A stretch of 64,000 nucleotides of DNA from DATAGF01 sp963813355 (lineage in GTDB: Bacteria; Actinomycetota; Thermoleophilia; Miltoncostaeales; Miltoncostaeaceae). The first letter of the stretch is position 1. Each line of letters starts with the position of its first letter. The stretch is from NCBI GenBank assembly GCA_963813355.1, contig CAWEYS010000032.1, forward strand, positions 62,001-126,000, read 5' to 3'. This document shows positions 1-12,663 of this stretch, in pieces. The translations under genes and the position numbers were made by a program. The notes under the pieces were generated by a model. It saw only the letters and a program-made list of their open reading frames with translations. It was not told the origin of the DNA and made no database searches.

Positions 1-31
1 CCTCTCCTCCCCGATCTCGTGCCGTTTGAAA

Positions 32-712
32 CTAGCTCAGAGCGCGCCGGGACGCGAGCGCCCCGTCGATCTCCCCCGCCCAGTCCGGCCTCCGCGCGGC
101 CGCCCAGCGGGCCGCGTCCTCCTTCGACGACCAGCGCCCCTCGGCCAGGTAGCGCCATCCCCGCGCCGCCGTCAGCACCGCCTTGCGGTTGTCCGGCTCG
201 TGCGCCGCGTACCAGTCGAGCGACTCGGCGATCGCCGCGAGCTGGAGCGAGCGCGGGATCGCCGGGAACGCCTCGGCCGGCGGCGGCCCCCAGAGGGCCC
301 GGCCGCCCTGGCGGCCGATCGCCGCGTCGAGGACGAACCAGTGGCGCGGCTCGCCCGAGGCGTCGAGGGCGACGCGGCGCTCCATCCGGGGCCCGTCGTT
401 GAGGTTCAGCTCCACGACCGGCTCCGGTCCCCGCGGGAAGCGCGCGAGCACCAGCTCGAGGCCGCGCGCCGGGCAGGGCAGGGCGGCCTGGTCGACGCGG
501 CCGACCAGCGCCCGCTTGGCGTCGTCGGCCACCGGCCCGCGCACGAGCGCCCACACGTCGAGGTCGCTCGCCCCGGGGACGTACCCGCCCGTCCCGGCCG
601 ACCCCATCAGGTAGACGCCGGCGAGCGCGTCCCCCAGCCCGGCGCGCAGCCGCCGCGTCAGCTCGGCGAGGTACCCCTCGACGGCGCGGCGGTGGTCATC
701 GGCCGGGGGCAA
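32..712 (-). CDS. Nucleotidyltransferase-domain protein (aminoglycoside adenylyltransferase-like)
   Basis: About 226 residues. The N-terminal third has the polymerase-beta nucleotidyltransferase signature: GSAGTGG followed by SDLDVW, the expected G-S...D-x-D metal site. A helical C-terminal part (WRYLAEGRWSSKEDAARWA) resembles the AadA/DUF4111 type. That family transfers AMP to a small molecule, so antibiotic modification is possible but unproven. No ATG or GTG lies at the expected N-terminus. A TTG at 712 is the best start and overlaps the glcF stop at 696-698, so it is probably the last gene of the glc operon. An indel near the start could also have hidden the true start codon. Confidence 0.65.
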   Translation of the reverse strand: MPPADDHRRAVEGYLAELTRRLRAGLGDALAGVYLMGSAGTGGYVPGASDLDVWALVRGPVADDAKRALVGRVDQAALPCPARGLELVLARFPRGPEPVVELNLNDGPRMERRVALDASGEPRHWFVLDAAIGRQGGRALWGPPPAEAFPAIPRSLQLAAIAESLDWYAAHEPDNRKAVLTAARGWRYLAEGRWSSKEDAARWAAARRPDWAGEIDGALASRRALS

Positions 713-1953
713 CGAGCTCGGCGGGGTGGGCGACCCGGGTCGTCGACCCGATCTCCGCCAGGCCCGCGGCGATCTGGATCGCGCATCCGGGGTTGGCGAC
801 GGCCACGACCGGCGCCCCCGCGGCGGCGATCGCCTCGGCCTTCTGCCGGCGCAGTCGCCCCGCGAGCTCGGGCTGGAGGACGCTGTAGAGCCCGGCGGCG
901 CCGCAGCAGCGGCCGCCGTCGCCCAGGTCGACGCACTCGGCGCCGGCGCGCCGGAGCATCGGCCGCGGCTCGAGGCGCTGCGCGTGGAGGTGGTGGCAGG
1001 CGTCGTGCACCGCCACGCGGCCGAGCCGGCGGTCGGCCTCGCGGCAGCTCGAGCTCGATCAGGTCGCGCACCCGGGCGGCCACGCGCTCGGCCCGCTCGG
1101 CCCACTCCGGGTCGTCGGCGAGCAGCTCCCCGTAGGTGCGCACGTGCGCGCTGCAGCCGGACGCGTTGACCACGACGATCTCGCCGCCCTCGAGCTCGGG
1201 GATGCGCTCGCGGGCCATGCGCCTCGCGGCCTCGGGCCGGCCGTGGTGCATCGCCAGGGCCCCGCAGCACCCGCCCGGGGCGCTGCGCACGGCCCGGTGG
1301 CCGGACGCCGCCACGGCGCGCATGGTCGCGCGCTGCGCCGGCCGGTAGGCGACGTCCATGACGCACCCGGCCAGGACCGTCGCCGTCGGGCCCGAGCCCA
1401 GCGTCGCGGGGGTGGGACGCAGCATCTCGCGCAGGGTCGCCGGGGGCGTGGCGGCGCGCTGGGTGGGCGGGGCGAGCCGGTCGAGCCGCAGCGCCCGCGC
1501 GGCGGCCAGCAGCCAGCCGGCCGCCAGGACCAGCCGCCGCCGCGGGAGGACCCCGGCGAGGCCGAGACGCCTGACCCCCCGCGCCGGGGCGGCCCGCGTC
1601 GGCTCGGCCTGGGCCCGCGCCGCCTCGATCATCCGCCCGAAGGGCACGCCGCTGGGGCAGGCGGCCTCGCAGGCCCGGCACGCCAGGCACTCGTCCATCA
1701 TCGTCGTGAAGGAGGCGTCCACGCCGGCGTGGCCCTCCTCCACGGCGCGCATCGCCGCGATGCGCCCCCGCGGCGAGGCGGTCTCGCGGCCGGTCAGGCG
1801 GAAGGTGGGGCAGTGGGGCAGGCAGAGGCCGCACGCGACGCACTTGACGACGTCGTCCTCCGCCGGGGCGAGCCGGGTGGGATCCCAGCGGGCGACCGAG
1901 CCCTCCCGACGAGCGCCGGCCGCCGCCGAGAGCGGCCGAGCGCGAGGAGTCAT
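696..1953 (-). CDS. glcF: Glycolate oxidase iron-sulfur subunit GlcF (one frameshift)
   Basis: Fe-S subunit of glycolate oxidase (glycolate to glyoxylate), about 419 residues, usual for the family. Two ferredoxin motifs are visible near the N-terminus, CVACGLCLPHCP and CLACRACEAACP, each able to hold a 4Fe-4S cluster. Two CCG-type motifs follow, GGCCGALAM and GRCCGAAGL. The reading frame breaks near 1040: the segment ending RDLIELELP continues as EADRRLGRVAVHDACHH only after a 1-nt shift, and the C-terminal third is in that second frame. The ATG at 1953 overlaps the glcE stop (ATGA). A sequencing error is more likely than a real pseudogene because both halves are well conserved. Confidence 0.85.
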
Positions 1954-3005
1954 GGCGCCTCCCAGAGCAGCATGCCGCGGTTGAGGATCCCGGCCGGGTC
2001 GAACGCGTCGCGCAGCCGGCGCATCAGCTCGAGCCCGGGCGGGGGCGGCCCCCACGGGTCGGACCGCAGGTCGTCGGGGCCGTCGACGACCTGGGCGTGG
2101 CCCCCCAGGTCGACCGCCCACCCGCGCGCCCGGCGGACGTCGTCGGCGCTCTCGACCGCGATCAGGCAGGTGCCGACCCCCATGCGCGCCTCGTAGCCCA
2201 GCCCGCCCTCCTCGAGCCGCGCGGCCAGCTCGCCCAGGCGCGGCGGCGGGACCCCGGCCTCCAGCAGGCCCCGGCCCGCCGGCTCGGGGGGCGCGGCGGC
2301 CAGCGGCGCCATGCCCGCGGGGGCGCGGACGTCCTCCTCGGGGCCGATCAGCTCCACCGCGACGGCGCCCGGCGCCAGCAGCACCGAGGCCGGGCGAGCA
2401 GGCCCGGCGAGCGCCCGGGCGACGGCGGCGAGCCGGTCGGGCAGGGGCCCCTCCGCGCCGAACCACCCGGCCGCGGCCGGGACCGGCCAGAGCTTGAGCG
2501 TGACCTGGACGATCACGCCGAGCGTCCCGAGCGACCCGACCGCCAGCCGCGGCAGGTCGTAGCCCGCGACGCCCTTGACGGTGCGCCCGCCTCCCGTCGC
2601 CAGGCGGCCGTCCCCCGTCGCGAGCACCACCTCGAGCAGCGAGTCGCGCACCGCGCCCATGCGCAGGCGCTCGCGCCCGCTGGCCGCCGCGGCCAGCACG
2701 CCGCCCACGGTGGAGCCCTCCCTGATGTCGGCCTGGGGCCAGCCCTGGCCCGCCGAGGCGGCCAGCTCGGCGAGCTCGGCCGCCGGCAGGCCGGCCTCCA
2801 CGGTCGCGGTGAGGTCGGCCGGCTCGTGGGCGACCACCCGCCGCATCGCCGTGGTGCGCAGCTCGCGGTCGGCCGGGGGAGCGGGGCGCCCGCGGCGCGA
2901 GCGGGTGCCGCCGCCGACGACGGCGACGGACGCCCGGGCGGCGGTGGCCTCCGCCAGCGCGGCGGCCGCCTCCTGCGGCGTCGCCGGTGACAGGGCCGCG
3001 GTCAC
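1950..3005 (-). CDS. glcE: Glycolate oxidase FAD-binding subunit GlcE
   Basis: FAD_binding_4 protein of 351 residues, the second flavin-domain subunit of glycolate oxidase. Visible features are the FAD-binding GGGTRSRRG loop, the stretch GSTVGGVLAAAASGRERLRMGAVRD, then TVKGVAGYDLPRLAVGSLGTLGVI, typical of the PP-loop region. The C-terminus has the family ending FDPAGILNRGML. The start chosen is the GTG at 3005, which overlaps the glcD stop as GTGA. The open frame runs further upstream but there it only shadows glcD. Gene order glcD-glcE-glcF is the standard operon. Confidence 0.88.
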   Translation of the reverse strand: MTAALSPATPQEAAAALAEATAARASVAVVGGGTRSRRGRPAPPADRELRTTAMRRVVAHEPADLTATVEAGLPAAELAELAASAGQGWPQADIREGSTVGGVLAAAASGRERLRMGAVRDSLLEVVLATGDGRLATGGGRTVKGVAGYDLPRLAVGSLGTLGVIVQVTLKLWPVPAAAGWFGAEGPLPDRLAAVARALAGPARPASVLLAPGAVAVELIGPEEDVRAPAGMAPLAAAPPEPAGRGLLEAGVPPPRLGELAARLEEGGLGYEARMGVGTCLIAVESADDVRRARGWAVDLGGHAQVVDGPDDLRSDPWGPPPPGLELMRRLRDAFDPAGILNRGMLLWEAP

Positions 3006-4447
3006 AGCCAGGTGCCGGGGGGCAGCGACCCTGCGTCGAGCACCAGCTCGCCGCAGCGGCTGCCCAGCGGCAGGACCTTCTCGGGGTTGAGGCGCCCCTC
3101 GGGGTCGAATGCGTCGCGCGCGCGCGCCTGCGCGTCGAGCGAGACGGCGTCGAAGGTGAGCGGCATGAAGTCGCGCTTCTCCAGGCCGATTCCGTGCTCG
3201 CCCGAGAGCACCCCGCCGACCGCGACGCACGCCTCGATGATCTCCTTCCCGGCCGCGTGGACGCGCTCCACCTGCTCGGCATCGCGCCGGTCGAAGGCGA
3301 TCAGGGGGTGGAGGTTGCCGTCGCCGGCGTGGAAGACGTTCATCACGATCAGGTCGTGGGCGACGGCGATCTCCTCGATGCGCTCGAGCACCTCGACCAG
3401 GCGCGTCCGCGGGACCACGCAGTCGTGCAGGTAGTAGTTGGGCGCCACCCGCGCGACGGCGCCGAATGCGCTCTTGCGCGCCTTCCAGAACAGCGCGCGC
3501 TCGGCCTCGTCGCGCGCCACCCGCACCTGCCGCGCGCCGTGGGCGTGGCCCACGCCCTCGACGACGGCGGTGTGGGCGGCCACCTCCGCCGGGGTCCCGT
3601 CCACCTCCACCAGCAGCACCGCGGCCGCGTCGACGGGGAGGTCGGCGTGGACGAACTGCTCGACCGCGGCCGTCATGCGCCGGTCCATCATCTCCATGGC
3701 GGCCGGGATGATCCCCGCCGCGATGATCCCCCCCACCGCCTCGCCGGCGGCGCGCACGGCCGGGAAGTCGAGGAGCATGGTGCGCACCTCGGGCGGGTTG
3801 CGCATCAGGCGCACGGTGACCTCGGTGACGATCCCGAGCGTCCCCTCCCCGCCCACGACGAAGCCGCGCAGGTCGTAGCCCGGCGGGTCGGGCGCCGTGC
3901 CGCCCAGCCGCAGCACCTCCCCGTCCCCCAGCACGATCTCCATGCCGAGCACGTGCTGGGCGGTGACCCCGGACGCCAGGCAGTGGGGCCCGCCGGCGTT
4001 GGTGGCGACGTTGCCGCCGATCGAGCAGGCCTGCTGGCTCGAGGGGTCGGGCGCGTAGTGCAGTCCGAGGTGCCGGACGGCCATCGACAGGTCCAGGTTG
4101 AGCACCCCGGGCTCGACCCGGGCGCAGGGCACCGCCGGGTCGATCTCCAGCACGCGCGTCATCCGGGCCACGGAGACGACGACGCCGCCGTCGAGCGGCA
4201 CCGCCCCGCCGCAGAGGCCCGTCCCGGACCCGCGCGGGACCACCGCGAGGCCGAGCTCGCGCGCGAGCCGCACGCAGGCGGCGACCTCCTCGGTCGTCTC
4301 CGGCAGGACCACGAGCCCGCAGTCCCCCTCGGCGATCGAGCCGTCGCGGGCGTACAGGCGGCGCTCGAGCGGGTGGTCGATCACGCGGTCGCGGTCGAGC
4401 ACCGCCGCGAAGCGCTCGGAGATCGAGGGTGCCCGGACCGCCGCCAC
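3002..4447 (-). CDS. glcD: Glycolate oxidase subunit GlcD (FAD-linked oxidase)
   Basis: Catalytic FAD subunit of glycolate oxidase, 481 residues. It has the FAD pyrophosphate-binding motif PRGSGTGLCGGAVP, the SIGGNVATNAGGPHCL segment, and YDLRGFVVGGEGTLGIVTEV, all hallmarks of the GlcD/D-lactate dehydrogenase family. The C-terminal FAD-oxidase domain contains NVFHAGDGNLHP and GGVLSGEHGIGLEKRDFM. D-lactate dehydrogenase is the main alternative, but adjacent GlcE and GlcF favour glycolate oxidation. First of the three glc genes; 9 nt separate it from the upstream flavoprotein gene. Confidence 0.92.
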   Translation of the reverse strand: MAAVRAPSISERFAAVLDRDRVIDHPLERRLYARDGSIAEGDCGLVVLPETTEEVAACVRLARELGLAVVPRGSGTGLCGGAVPLDGGVVVSVARMTRVLEIDPAVPCARVEPGVLNLDLSMAVRHLGLHYAPDPSSQQACSIGGNVATNAGGPHCLASGVTAQHVLGMEIVLGDGEVLRLGGTAPDPPGYDLRGFVVGGEGTLGIVTEVTVRLMRNPPEVRTMLLDFPAVRAAGEAVGGIIAAGIIPAAMEMMDRRMTAAVEQFVHADLPVDAAAVLLVEVDGTPAEVAAHTAVVEGVGHAHGARQVRVARDEAERALFWKARKSAFGAVARVAPNYYLHDCVVPRTRLVEVLERIEEIAVAHDLIVMNVFHAGDGNLHPLIAFDRRDAEQVERVHAAGKEIIEACVAVGGVLSGEHGIGLEKRDFMPLTFDAVSLDAQARARDAFDPEGRLNPEKVLPLGSRCGELVLDAGSLPPGTWL

Positions 4448-4456
4448 CGGTCGACG

Positions 4457-5778
4457 CTAGCTGATCGGCGGCACCTCGGCCGGGTCAACGCGGGGGCCGG
4501 GCTCGCCCGCCAGCACGGCGCGCGCGGCCCGCTCGCCGGCCTCGATCGCCTCGATCACGGCCGAGCCCGGGCGCGAGGTGGACGCCCTCGACGCCGTCGA
4601 GCCAGACGGCCGGGGCCCGGACCGCCGGGACCTGCGCCAGGTCGGGGACAGGGTAGGCGCGGGGGATGCGCAGCACCTCGAGCGGCCGCGCGGCCGACGG
4701 GTCGCCCAGCCACCCGAGGGGGTCCGCGAGCGCCCGCGGCGCAGGCGCGCGCGAGGGCGGCGTCCTCGAGCCCCCAGACGGGGTCGGCGGCGTCGGCCTG
4801 GCAGTAGCACTCCAAGCCCAGGACGGTGCGGCCGGCCGGCGCGAGGGCCGGGCTCCAGTTGACCGGCTCGAAGGCCCGCGCGAAGGGCACCCGCGGGTCG
4901 TCGACCTGGATCCACGCCTCGGGTGTGAGCCGCCCGCGCGGGCGTGTCGACCGCGAGGTACGCGATGCAGACCGCCGCGCATGCGCACCTCGGGGGTCGC
5001 GTCCGGCGGCGCGGGCGGGCTCGGCGAGCCGCGCCGCGGCGCCCGCGGGCAGGGCCACGACGGCCTGGCCGGCCGCCAGCTCCTCGGGCCCGCCCGGCCC
5101 CTCGACGCGGGCGCCGGCCATCCGGCCGCCGGGCAGCCGCAGCGCCACCAGGCGGGTGGCGAGCCGCAGGTCGGCGCCGGCGGCCGCGGCGGCGGCGGCC
5201 ATCGCGTCCATCAGCTGGCCGATGCCGTGGGCGGGGAAGACGAAGCCGTCGGGCGCGGCCTGGTCCTCCAGCAGCCGCCGCGCGCGCTCCCCGGGGATCC
5301 GCTCCAGCGGCACGCCGTCGATCTTCTCCAGGTAGCGCGCGCATGACGCGGTCGACGAACGTCGGCCCCGAACCGGGCGGCCAGCTCGCCGCGCGCCGAG
5401 CCGTCGGGCGGGCCCGGCGGATCGGGCGGCTCGGGCCGCTGGTCGAGATAGCGCGCCGGGACGATGCGGCCGTCGCGCACGCACGCCACCGGCCGGTCGA
5501 TGCGCCGCAGGTCGTCGCCGAGGAGCCGGCGGAGCCACTCCAGCCGGGCCGCGTCGCGCACGAAGGGGATGTGGCCCCCGACGTCGTAGGCGAAGCCGTC
5601 CCGCCGCCGCGTGACGCAGAGGCCGCCGACCTCGGCGCGCGCCTCGACGACGGCGACGCGCGCGCCCGCGCGGGCGAGCACGAGCGCCGCGCCGAGGCCC
5701 GCGGGGCCGGCCCCGAGGACCAGGGCGTCGAGCGTCGCGCGCCGAGAGCGCGGAAGGCGAGGAGGATGTTGCGCACGC
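4457..5778 (-). pseudogene. FAD-dependent oxidoreductase, protoporphyrinogen-oxidase/amine-oxidase-like, several frameshifts
   Basis: A flavoprotein of about 440 residues is spread over all three minus frames. The N-terminal Rossmann motif LVLGAGPAGLGAALVLARAG is followed by VVEARAEVGGLC and YDVGGHIPF, the pattern of phytoene-desaturase, protoporphyrinogen-oxidase and UDP-galactopyranose-mutase relatives. Later blocks (FVFPAHGIGQLMDAM, VCIAYLAVDTPAR, TPEAWIQVDDPRVPFARAF and PLEVLRIPRAYPVPDL) lie in different frames, implying about six indels. The last block, AVIEAIEAGERAARAVLAG, keeps the usual C-terminal FAD contact region. The start is uncertain; GTG at 5778 is one option. Substrate unknown. 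Coding blocks stay conserved between breaks, so sequencing error is more likely than decay. Confidence 0.7.
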
Positions 5779-5856
5779 GGGGAAGCTCAGCGACGCGGGC
5801 CCCCCGCGTCAACCGGGGCGGGACGTCCGTCATCCGCCGAGGCCCATGGGCTGGGC

Positions 5857-5890
5857 TATATTCGGCGCGGTGATGGGCCCGCCGTCATGA
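5857..5890 (+). promoter_or_regulatory. Candidate promoter and six-codon leader ORF before the ctaB operon
   Basis: A TATATT -10-like box (5857-5862) ends 7 nt before a GTG at 5870. This GTG opens a tiny frame (encoding MMGPPS) whose TGA overlaps the ATG at 5887 as ATGA. If transcription starts about 7-8 nt after the box, the message would begin at or next to this GTG. It would then be leaderless, with translation passed on by coupling. No convincing -35 box is seen. Alternatively translation simply starts at 5887. Confidence 0.4.
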
Positions 5891-6074
5891 CGCTCCGCGT
5901 CCTCGCACTCCTGCTGGCCGTCGCCCTCGCCGTCCCGGCGGTCGTCGCCATCGCGCGCATGGCCCTCGCGGGGCGCGACCGCGACGCCGCTCCGGCGCGC
6001 CGGCGCCTGGAGGCCCTCTGGGTGGTCGTGCCGATCGCCCTCCTCGTCGCCCTCCTCGCCCTGTCGGCGGCCGC

Positions 6075-6078
<4 letters not shown>
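5887..6078 (+). CDS. Small two-helix membrane protein resembling the COX2 transmembrane hairpin
   Basis: 63 residues with two hydrophobic helices (about 3-24 and 43-61) joined by a basic loop (GRDRDAAPARRR). The second helix, LEALWVVVPIALLVALL, resembles the LE-x-x-W-T-x-x-P pattern that opens the second transmembrane helix of cytochrome oxidase subunit II. No CuA domain is present. It overlaps ctaB by 4 nt (GTGA), so it is co-translated with heme-farnesylation and oxidase genes. A role as a small oxidase subunit or assembly factor is inference. Confidence 0.6.
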
Positions 6079-6971
<893 letters not shown>

Positions 6972-6976
6972 ACCGG

Positions 6977-8209
6977 ATGGCGCCCAGGCCCGGGACCGCT
7001 GAGGCGGGGCGGGGGCCGTCGTTCTTCCTCTCGCCCCTCGGCATCGTCTTCACGACGGTGGTCATCGACCTCGTCGGGTTCGGCATCGTCCTGCCGATCC
7101 TGCCGCTCTGGGCCGAGGACTTCGGCGCCTCGCCCACCCAGATCGGGCTGCTGACCGCCTCGTACGCGATCGTGCAGCTCCTGTTCGCCCCGGTGTGGGG
7201 CCGGCTGTCCGACCGCTACGGACGCCGCCCGGTCATCCTCGCCTCGCTGCTGGGGAGCGCGGCGTCCGCGCTGCTCATCGGGCTCGCGGGGACCCTCGTG
7301 CTCCTGTTCGTCGCGCGGATCCTCCAGGGGATCTCGGGCGCGTCCTACGCCGCCGCCCAGGCCTACGTGGCCGACGTGACCAGCCGCCGCGAGCGGGCGC
7401 GGGGGATGGGTCTGATCGGCGCGGCCTTCGGCCTGGGGTTCATCCTCGGGCCCGCGTTCGGCGCGGCCTTCTCGGCGGTCAACGCCCGCCTGCCCTTCTT
7501 CGTGGCGGCGGGCCTGGCGGCGCTCAACCTGGCCATCGCCTACCGCCGCCTGCCCGAGTCGCTGCGCCCCGGCGCCCCGCGCGCGCCGGCGCCCCGCCTG
7601 GATCTCGTGCGGCGGGCGCTCGCGAGCCGCGAGCTGGGGCCCCTCGTCTGGCTCTCGTTCATCGCGACCTTCGCCTTCGTCGCCATGGAGTCCACGTTCG
7701 CGCTGTTCTCGGAGCGGCGCTTCGACTACGGCGCCGTGGAGATCGGGGCGCTGTTCGTCTTCATCGGGGTGATGGCCGCCGCCGCCCAGGGCCTGCTGGT
7801 CGGCCGGCTGGTCGAGCGGTTCGGCGAGATGCGGGTGATGATCGCCGGGCTGGCCGGGACGGCGGCGGGGCTGCTGCTCGTCGGCGTCTCGGAGAGCCTC
7901 TGGGCGCTGCTCCCGGGGCTCGCCGTGCTCGCGGTCGCGTCGGGGCTCGTCTTCTCGACCACCACCGCGCTGATCTCCCTGACGGCGCACGATGCCGAGC
8001 AGGGCTCGGTGCTGGGCCTCACGGCCGGGGTGGGCGGGGCGGCCCGGATCGCCGGCCCCGTCGTCGCCACGCTCCTGTTCCAGCACGCCGGCATCGCGAC
8101 GCCGCTGATCCTCGGCGCCGTCCTCTTCGCCCTCTGCGCGGCCGGAGCGGTCCGCCTCAGGACCAACTGGTCGGCAGGCGCGGCCCCCAGCCTGGGCCGG
8201 CCCTCTTAG
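6977..8209 (+). CDS. MFS transporter, TetA/multidrug-like
   Basis: 410 residues with about 12 transmembrane helices. It begins with a DLVGFGIVLPILP first helix and carries the MFS loop 2-3 motif GRLSDRYGRRPVI, typical of DHA1-type drug:proton antiporters such as TetA. ILQGISGASYAAAQAYVAD and GLGFILGPAFGA match the fourth and fifth helices of that group. The ATG at 6977 lies 5 nt after ctaB, so it is probably co-transcribed. Substrate unknown. Confidence 0.85.
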   Translation: MAPRPGTAEAGRGPSFFLSPLGIVFTTVVIDLVGFGIVLPILPLWAEDFGASPTQIGLLTASYAIVQLLFAPVWGRLSDRYGRRPVILASLLGSAASALLIGLAGTLVLLFVARILQGISGASYAAAQAYVADVTSRRERARGMGLIGAAFGLGFILGPAFGAAFSAVNARLPFFVAAGLAALNLAIAYRRLPESLRPGAPRAPAPRLDLVRRALASRELGPLVWLSFIATFAFVAMESTFALFSERRFDYGAVEIGALFVFIGVMAAAAQGLLVGRLVERFGEMRVMIAGLAGTAAGLLLVGVSESLWALLPGLAVLAVASGLVFSTTTALISLTAHDAEQGSVLGLTAGVGGAARIAGPVVATLLFQHAGIATPLILGAVLFALCAAGAVRLRTNWSAGAAPSLGRPS

Positions 8210-8455
8210 CGGGCCGGGCCGCCGGGACAAGCACCTCAGACGCGAGCCCTCGCCACGGTGGTGTTGACCTTTCCGGCGCCCGTCCCCGCCGAAGGCGGTG
8301 CGCCGGTCCGCCGGAGGCCCCGGCCAGGGGCCGGAGGCGCGCATGCCGGCCCGCAAGAGGCCGGCATCCGCTCCGTCACAACGCCCCTCACCAAGGGACG
8401 TTAGACCCCTCTCGGCACCCCGCTTCTGCGCCAGATCAACTGATAGTTTGCCGCC
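8210..8455 (+). other. Structured intergenic region between the MFS gene and ctaC
   Basis: 246 nt with no supported gene. It contains a perfect 9-bp inverted repeat, ATGCCGGCC/GGCCGGCAT at 8343-8351 and 8359-8367 with a 7-nt loop. A second GC-rich repeat (GGCCCC...GGGGCC) lies just upstream. No T-run follows the hairpin, so a classical intrinsic terminator is not supported. It could be a leader or a protein-binding site for the oxidase genes. Confidence 0.4.
8442..8447 (+). promoter_or_regulatory. Candidate -10 box for leaderless ctaC
   Basis: GATAGT lies 8 nt before the ctaC GTG (8456) with no ribosome-binding site in between, which suggests a leaderless message. No clear -35 element was found. 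Confidence 0.35.
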
Positions 8456-9259
8456 GTGCTGAGGTCCCGCCACACGGTGCCGCTGCTGATCCTGACCATC
8501 GTGATCGGCGGCGCGACGGTCGCGGTGGCGCTGCTCATCGACTGGATCCCGGAGCAGGCCTCCGAGCAGGCCGAGCGGGTCGACACGCTGATGTGGTTCG
8601 TCGTGTGGTCGTGCGTCGTCATCTTCACGCTGGTGGCGGTGGTGGTCGTCTACAGCGCCTGGCGCTTCCGCGCCAAGCCCGGCGACGACAGCGACGGCCC
8701 CCCGATCCACGGCAACACCAAGCTCGAGATCACGTGGACCGTCGTCCCCGCGGTCCTGCTGGCGGTGATGGCGGTGTGGGCCTACCTCGTGCTCACGGAC
8801 AACGAGGCGCTTGCGAGCGACCGGCTGGTCGTCGAGGTCACCGCCCAGCAGTTCGCCTGGGAGTTCACCAACCGCGAGGCCGGCATCGCCTCCGGCGACA
8901 TGCGCGTCCCCTCCGGCCGCCAGGTCGAGCTGGAGATGCGCTCGAAGGACGTCATCCACGACTTCTACGTCAAGGAGTTCCGGGTCAAGCAGGACGTCGT
9001 GCCCGGCATCACGACGAAGCTGATCTTCAACCCGGACCGGGTGGGCACCTACCAGGTCATATGCAACGAGCTGTGCGGCGTCGGCCACGGGGTCATGCGC
9101 GCCCGGGTGATCGTGATGGAGCCCGACGACTACGAGGCCTGGGCCACCCGGGCGAAGGCCGAGGTGGCGAGCCAGCCCGCGCCCGGCGCGGCCCCGGCCG
9201 GCGGCGGCGCGGCCCCCGCCACGACCGCCCCGGCGACCACCGCGCCGGCGACCCCGTGA
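8456..9259 (+). CDS. ctaC: Cytochrome c oxidase subunit II
   Basis: 267 residues. Two N-terminal helices (LLILTIVIGGATVAVALLI and LMWFVVWSCVVIFTLVAVVVV) anchor a periplasmic-side cupredoxin domain. LEITWTVVPAVLLAVMAVWAYL is the standard second-helix motif. The CuA site is complete: CNELCGVGHGVM gives C-x3-C-x3-H-x2-M, with the upstream ligand His in VIHDFYVKEFRVKQD. The C-terminal tail is rich in Ala, Pro and Thr and lacks a heme motif, so cytochrome c is a separate protein here (12660-13109). It receives electrons from cytochrome c and passes them to subunit I. 16 nt precede ctaD. Confidence 0.95.
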   Translation: MLRSRHTVPLLILTIVIGGATVAVALLIDWIPEQASEQAERVDTLMWFVVWSCVVIFTLVAVVVVYSAWRFRAKPGDDSDGPPIHGNTKLEITWTVVPAVLLAVMAVWAYLVLTDNEALASDRLVVEVTAQQFAWEFTNREAGIASGDMRVPSGRQVELEMRSKDVIHDFYVKEFRVKQDVVPGITTKLIFNPDRVGTYQVICNELCGVGHGVMRARVIVMEPDDYEAWATRAKAEVASQPAPGAAPAGGGAAPATTAPATTAPATP

Positions 9260-9275
9260 CCGGCGGCTGAGGACC

Positions 9276-12033
<2,758 letters not shown>

Positions 12034-12036
12034 CCC

Positions 12037-12663
12037 GTGTCCACCGCCGAGCCCGAGGTCACCGTCGCCCCGCAGGGGCCGCCGCCGCCCCCCCGGGGGT
12101 CGCAGATCAGCCCCGGCCTCCTGTCGATGGTCTTCTTCATCGGCTCGGAGGTCATGCTGTTCGGGTCGTTCTTCACGGCCTACTTCTTCGTCCGCTTCAA
12201 CGTCGCCGACCAGTGGCCGCTGCTGAACGAGGCGGGGGAGCCGTTCGAGCTCCCGGTCGGCATCACCGGCCTCAACACGGCGATCCTGGTGTCGTCGAGC
12301 TTCACGATCTGGTGGGGCGAGCACCGCCTCACCCACTACAACGACCACAAGGCGATCGAGCGCGGCCTGCTGGTCACCATCATGCTCGGGGCGACGTTCC
12401 TGATCATCCAGATCAACGAGTACGTCCACCTCGGCTTCACCCCTCAGAGCACGGCGTTCGGCTCGACCTTCTACTGCCTGACCGGCCTCCACGGCCTGCA
12501 CGTGCTCGTGGGCCTCACCCTCCTGACCTTCTGCTTCATCCGCGTCAAGAAGGCCCGCGACTTCAGCTACATCTCGACGACGCCGATCATGGCCAGCAGC
12601 ATCTACTGGCACTTCGTCGACGTCGTCTGGGTGATCCTCTACATCCTCGTCTACCTCATATGA
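12037..12663 (+). CDS. ctaE: Cytochrome c oxidase subunit III
   Basis: 208 residues and about five membrane helices, the short five-helix bacterial form. GMVFFIGSEVMLFGSFFTAYF-like sequence opens helix I with the conserved Glu. The end YWHFVDVVWVILYILVYL is the family C-terminal signature. It stabilises subunit I and its oxygen channel. The GTG start is 4 nt after the ctaD stop, and its TGA overlaps the cytochrome c ATG. Confidence 0.95.
   Translation: MSTAEPEVTVAPQGPPPPPRGSQISPGLLSMVFFIGSEVMLFGSFFTAYFFVRFNVADQWPLLNEAGEPFELPVGITGLNTAILVSSSFTIWWGEHRLTHYNDHKAIERGLLVTIMLGATFLIIQINEYVHLGFTPQSTAFGSTFYCLTGLHGLHVLVGLTLLTFCFIRVKKARDFSYISTTPIMASSIYWHFVDVVWVILYILVYLI

Noticed and set aside
8343..8367. 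Intrinsic terminator after the MFS gene
   Set aside because: The hairpin is not followed by a T-run and lies 130 nt after the stop codon.
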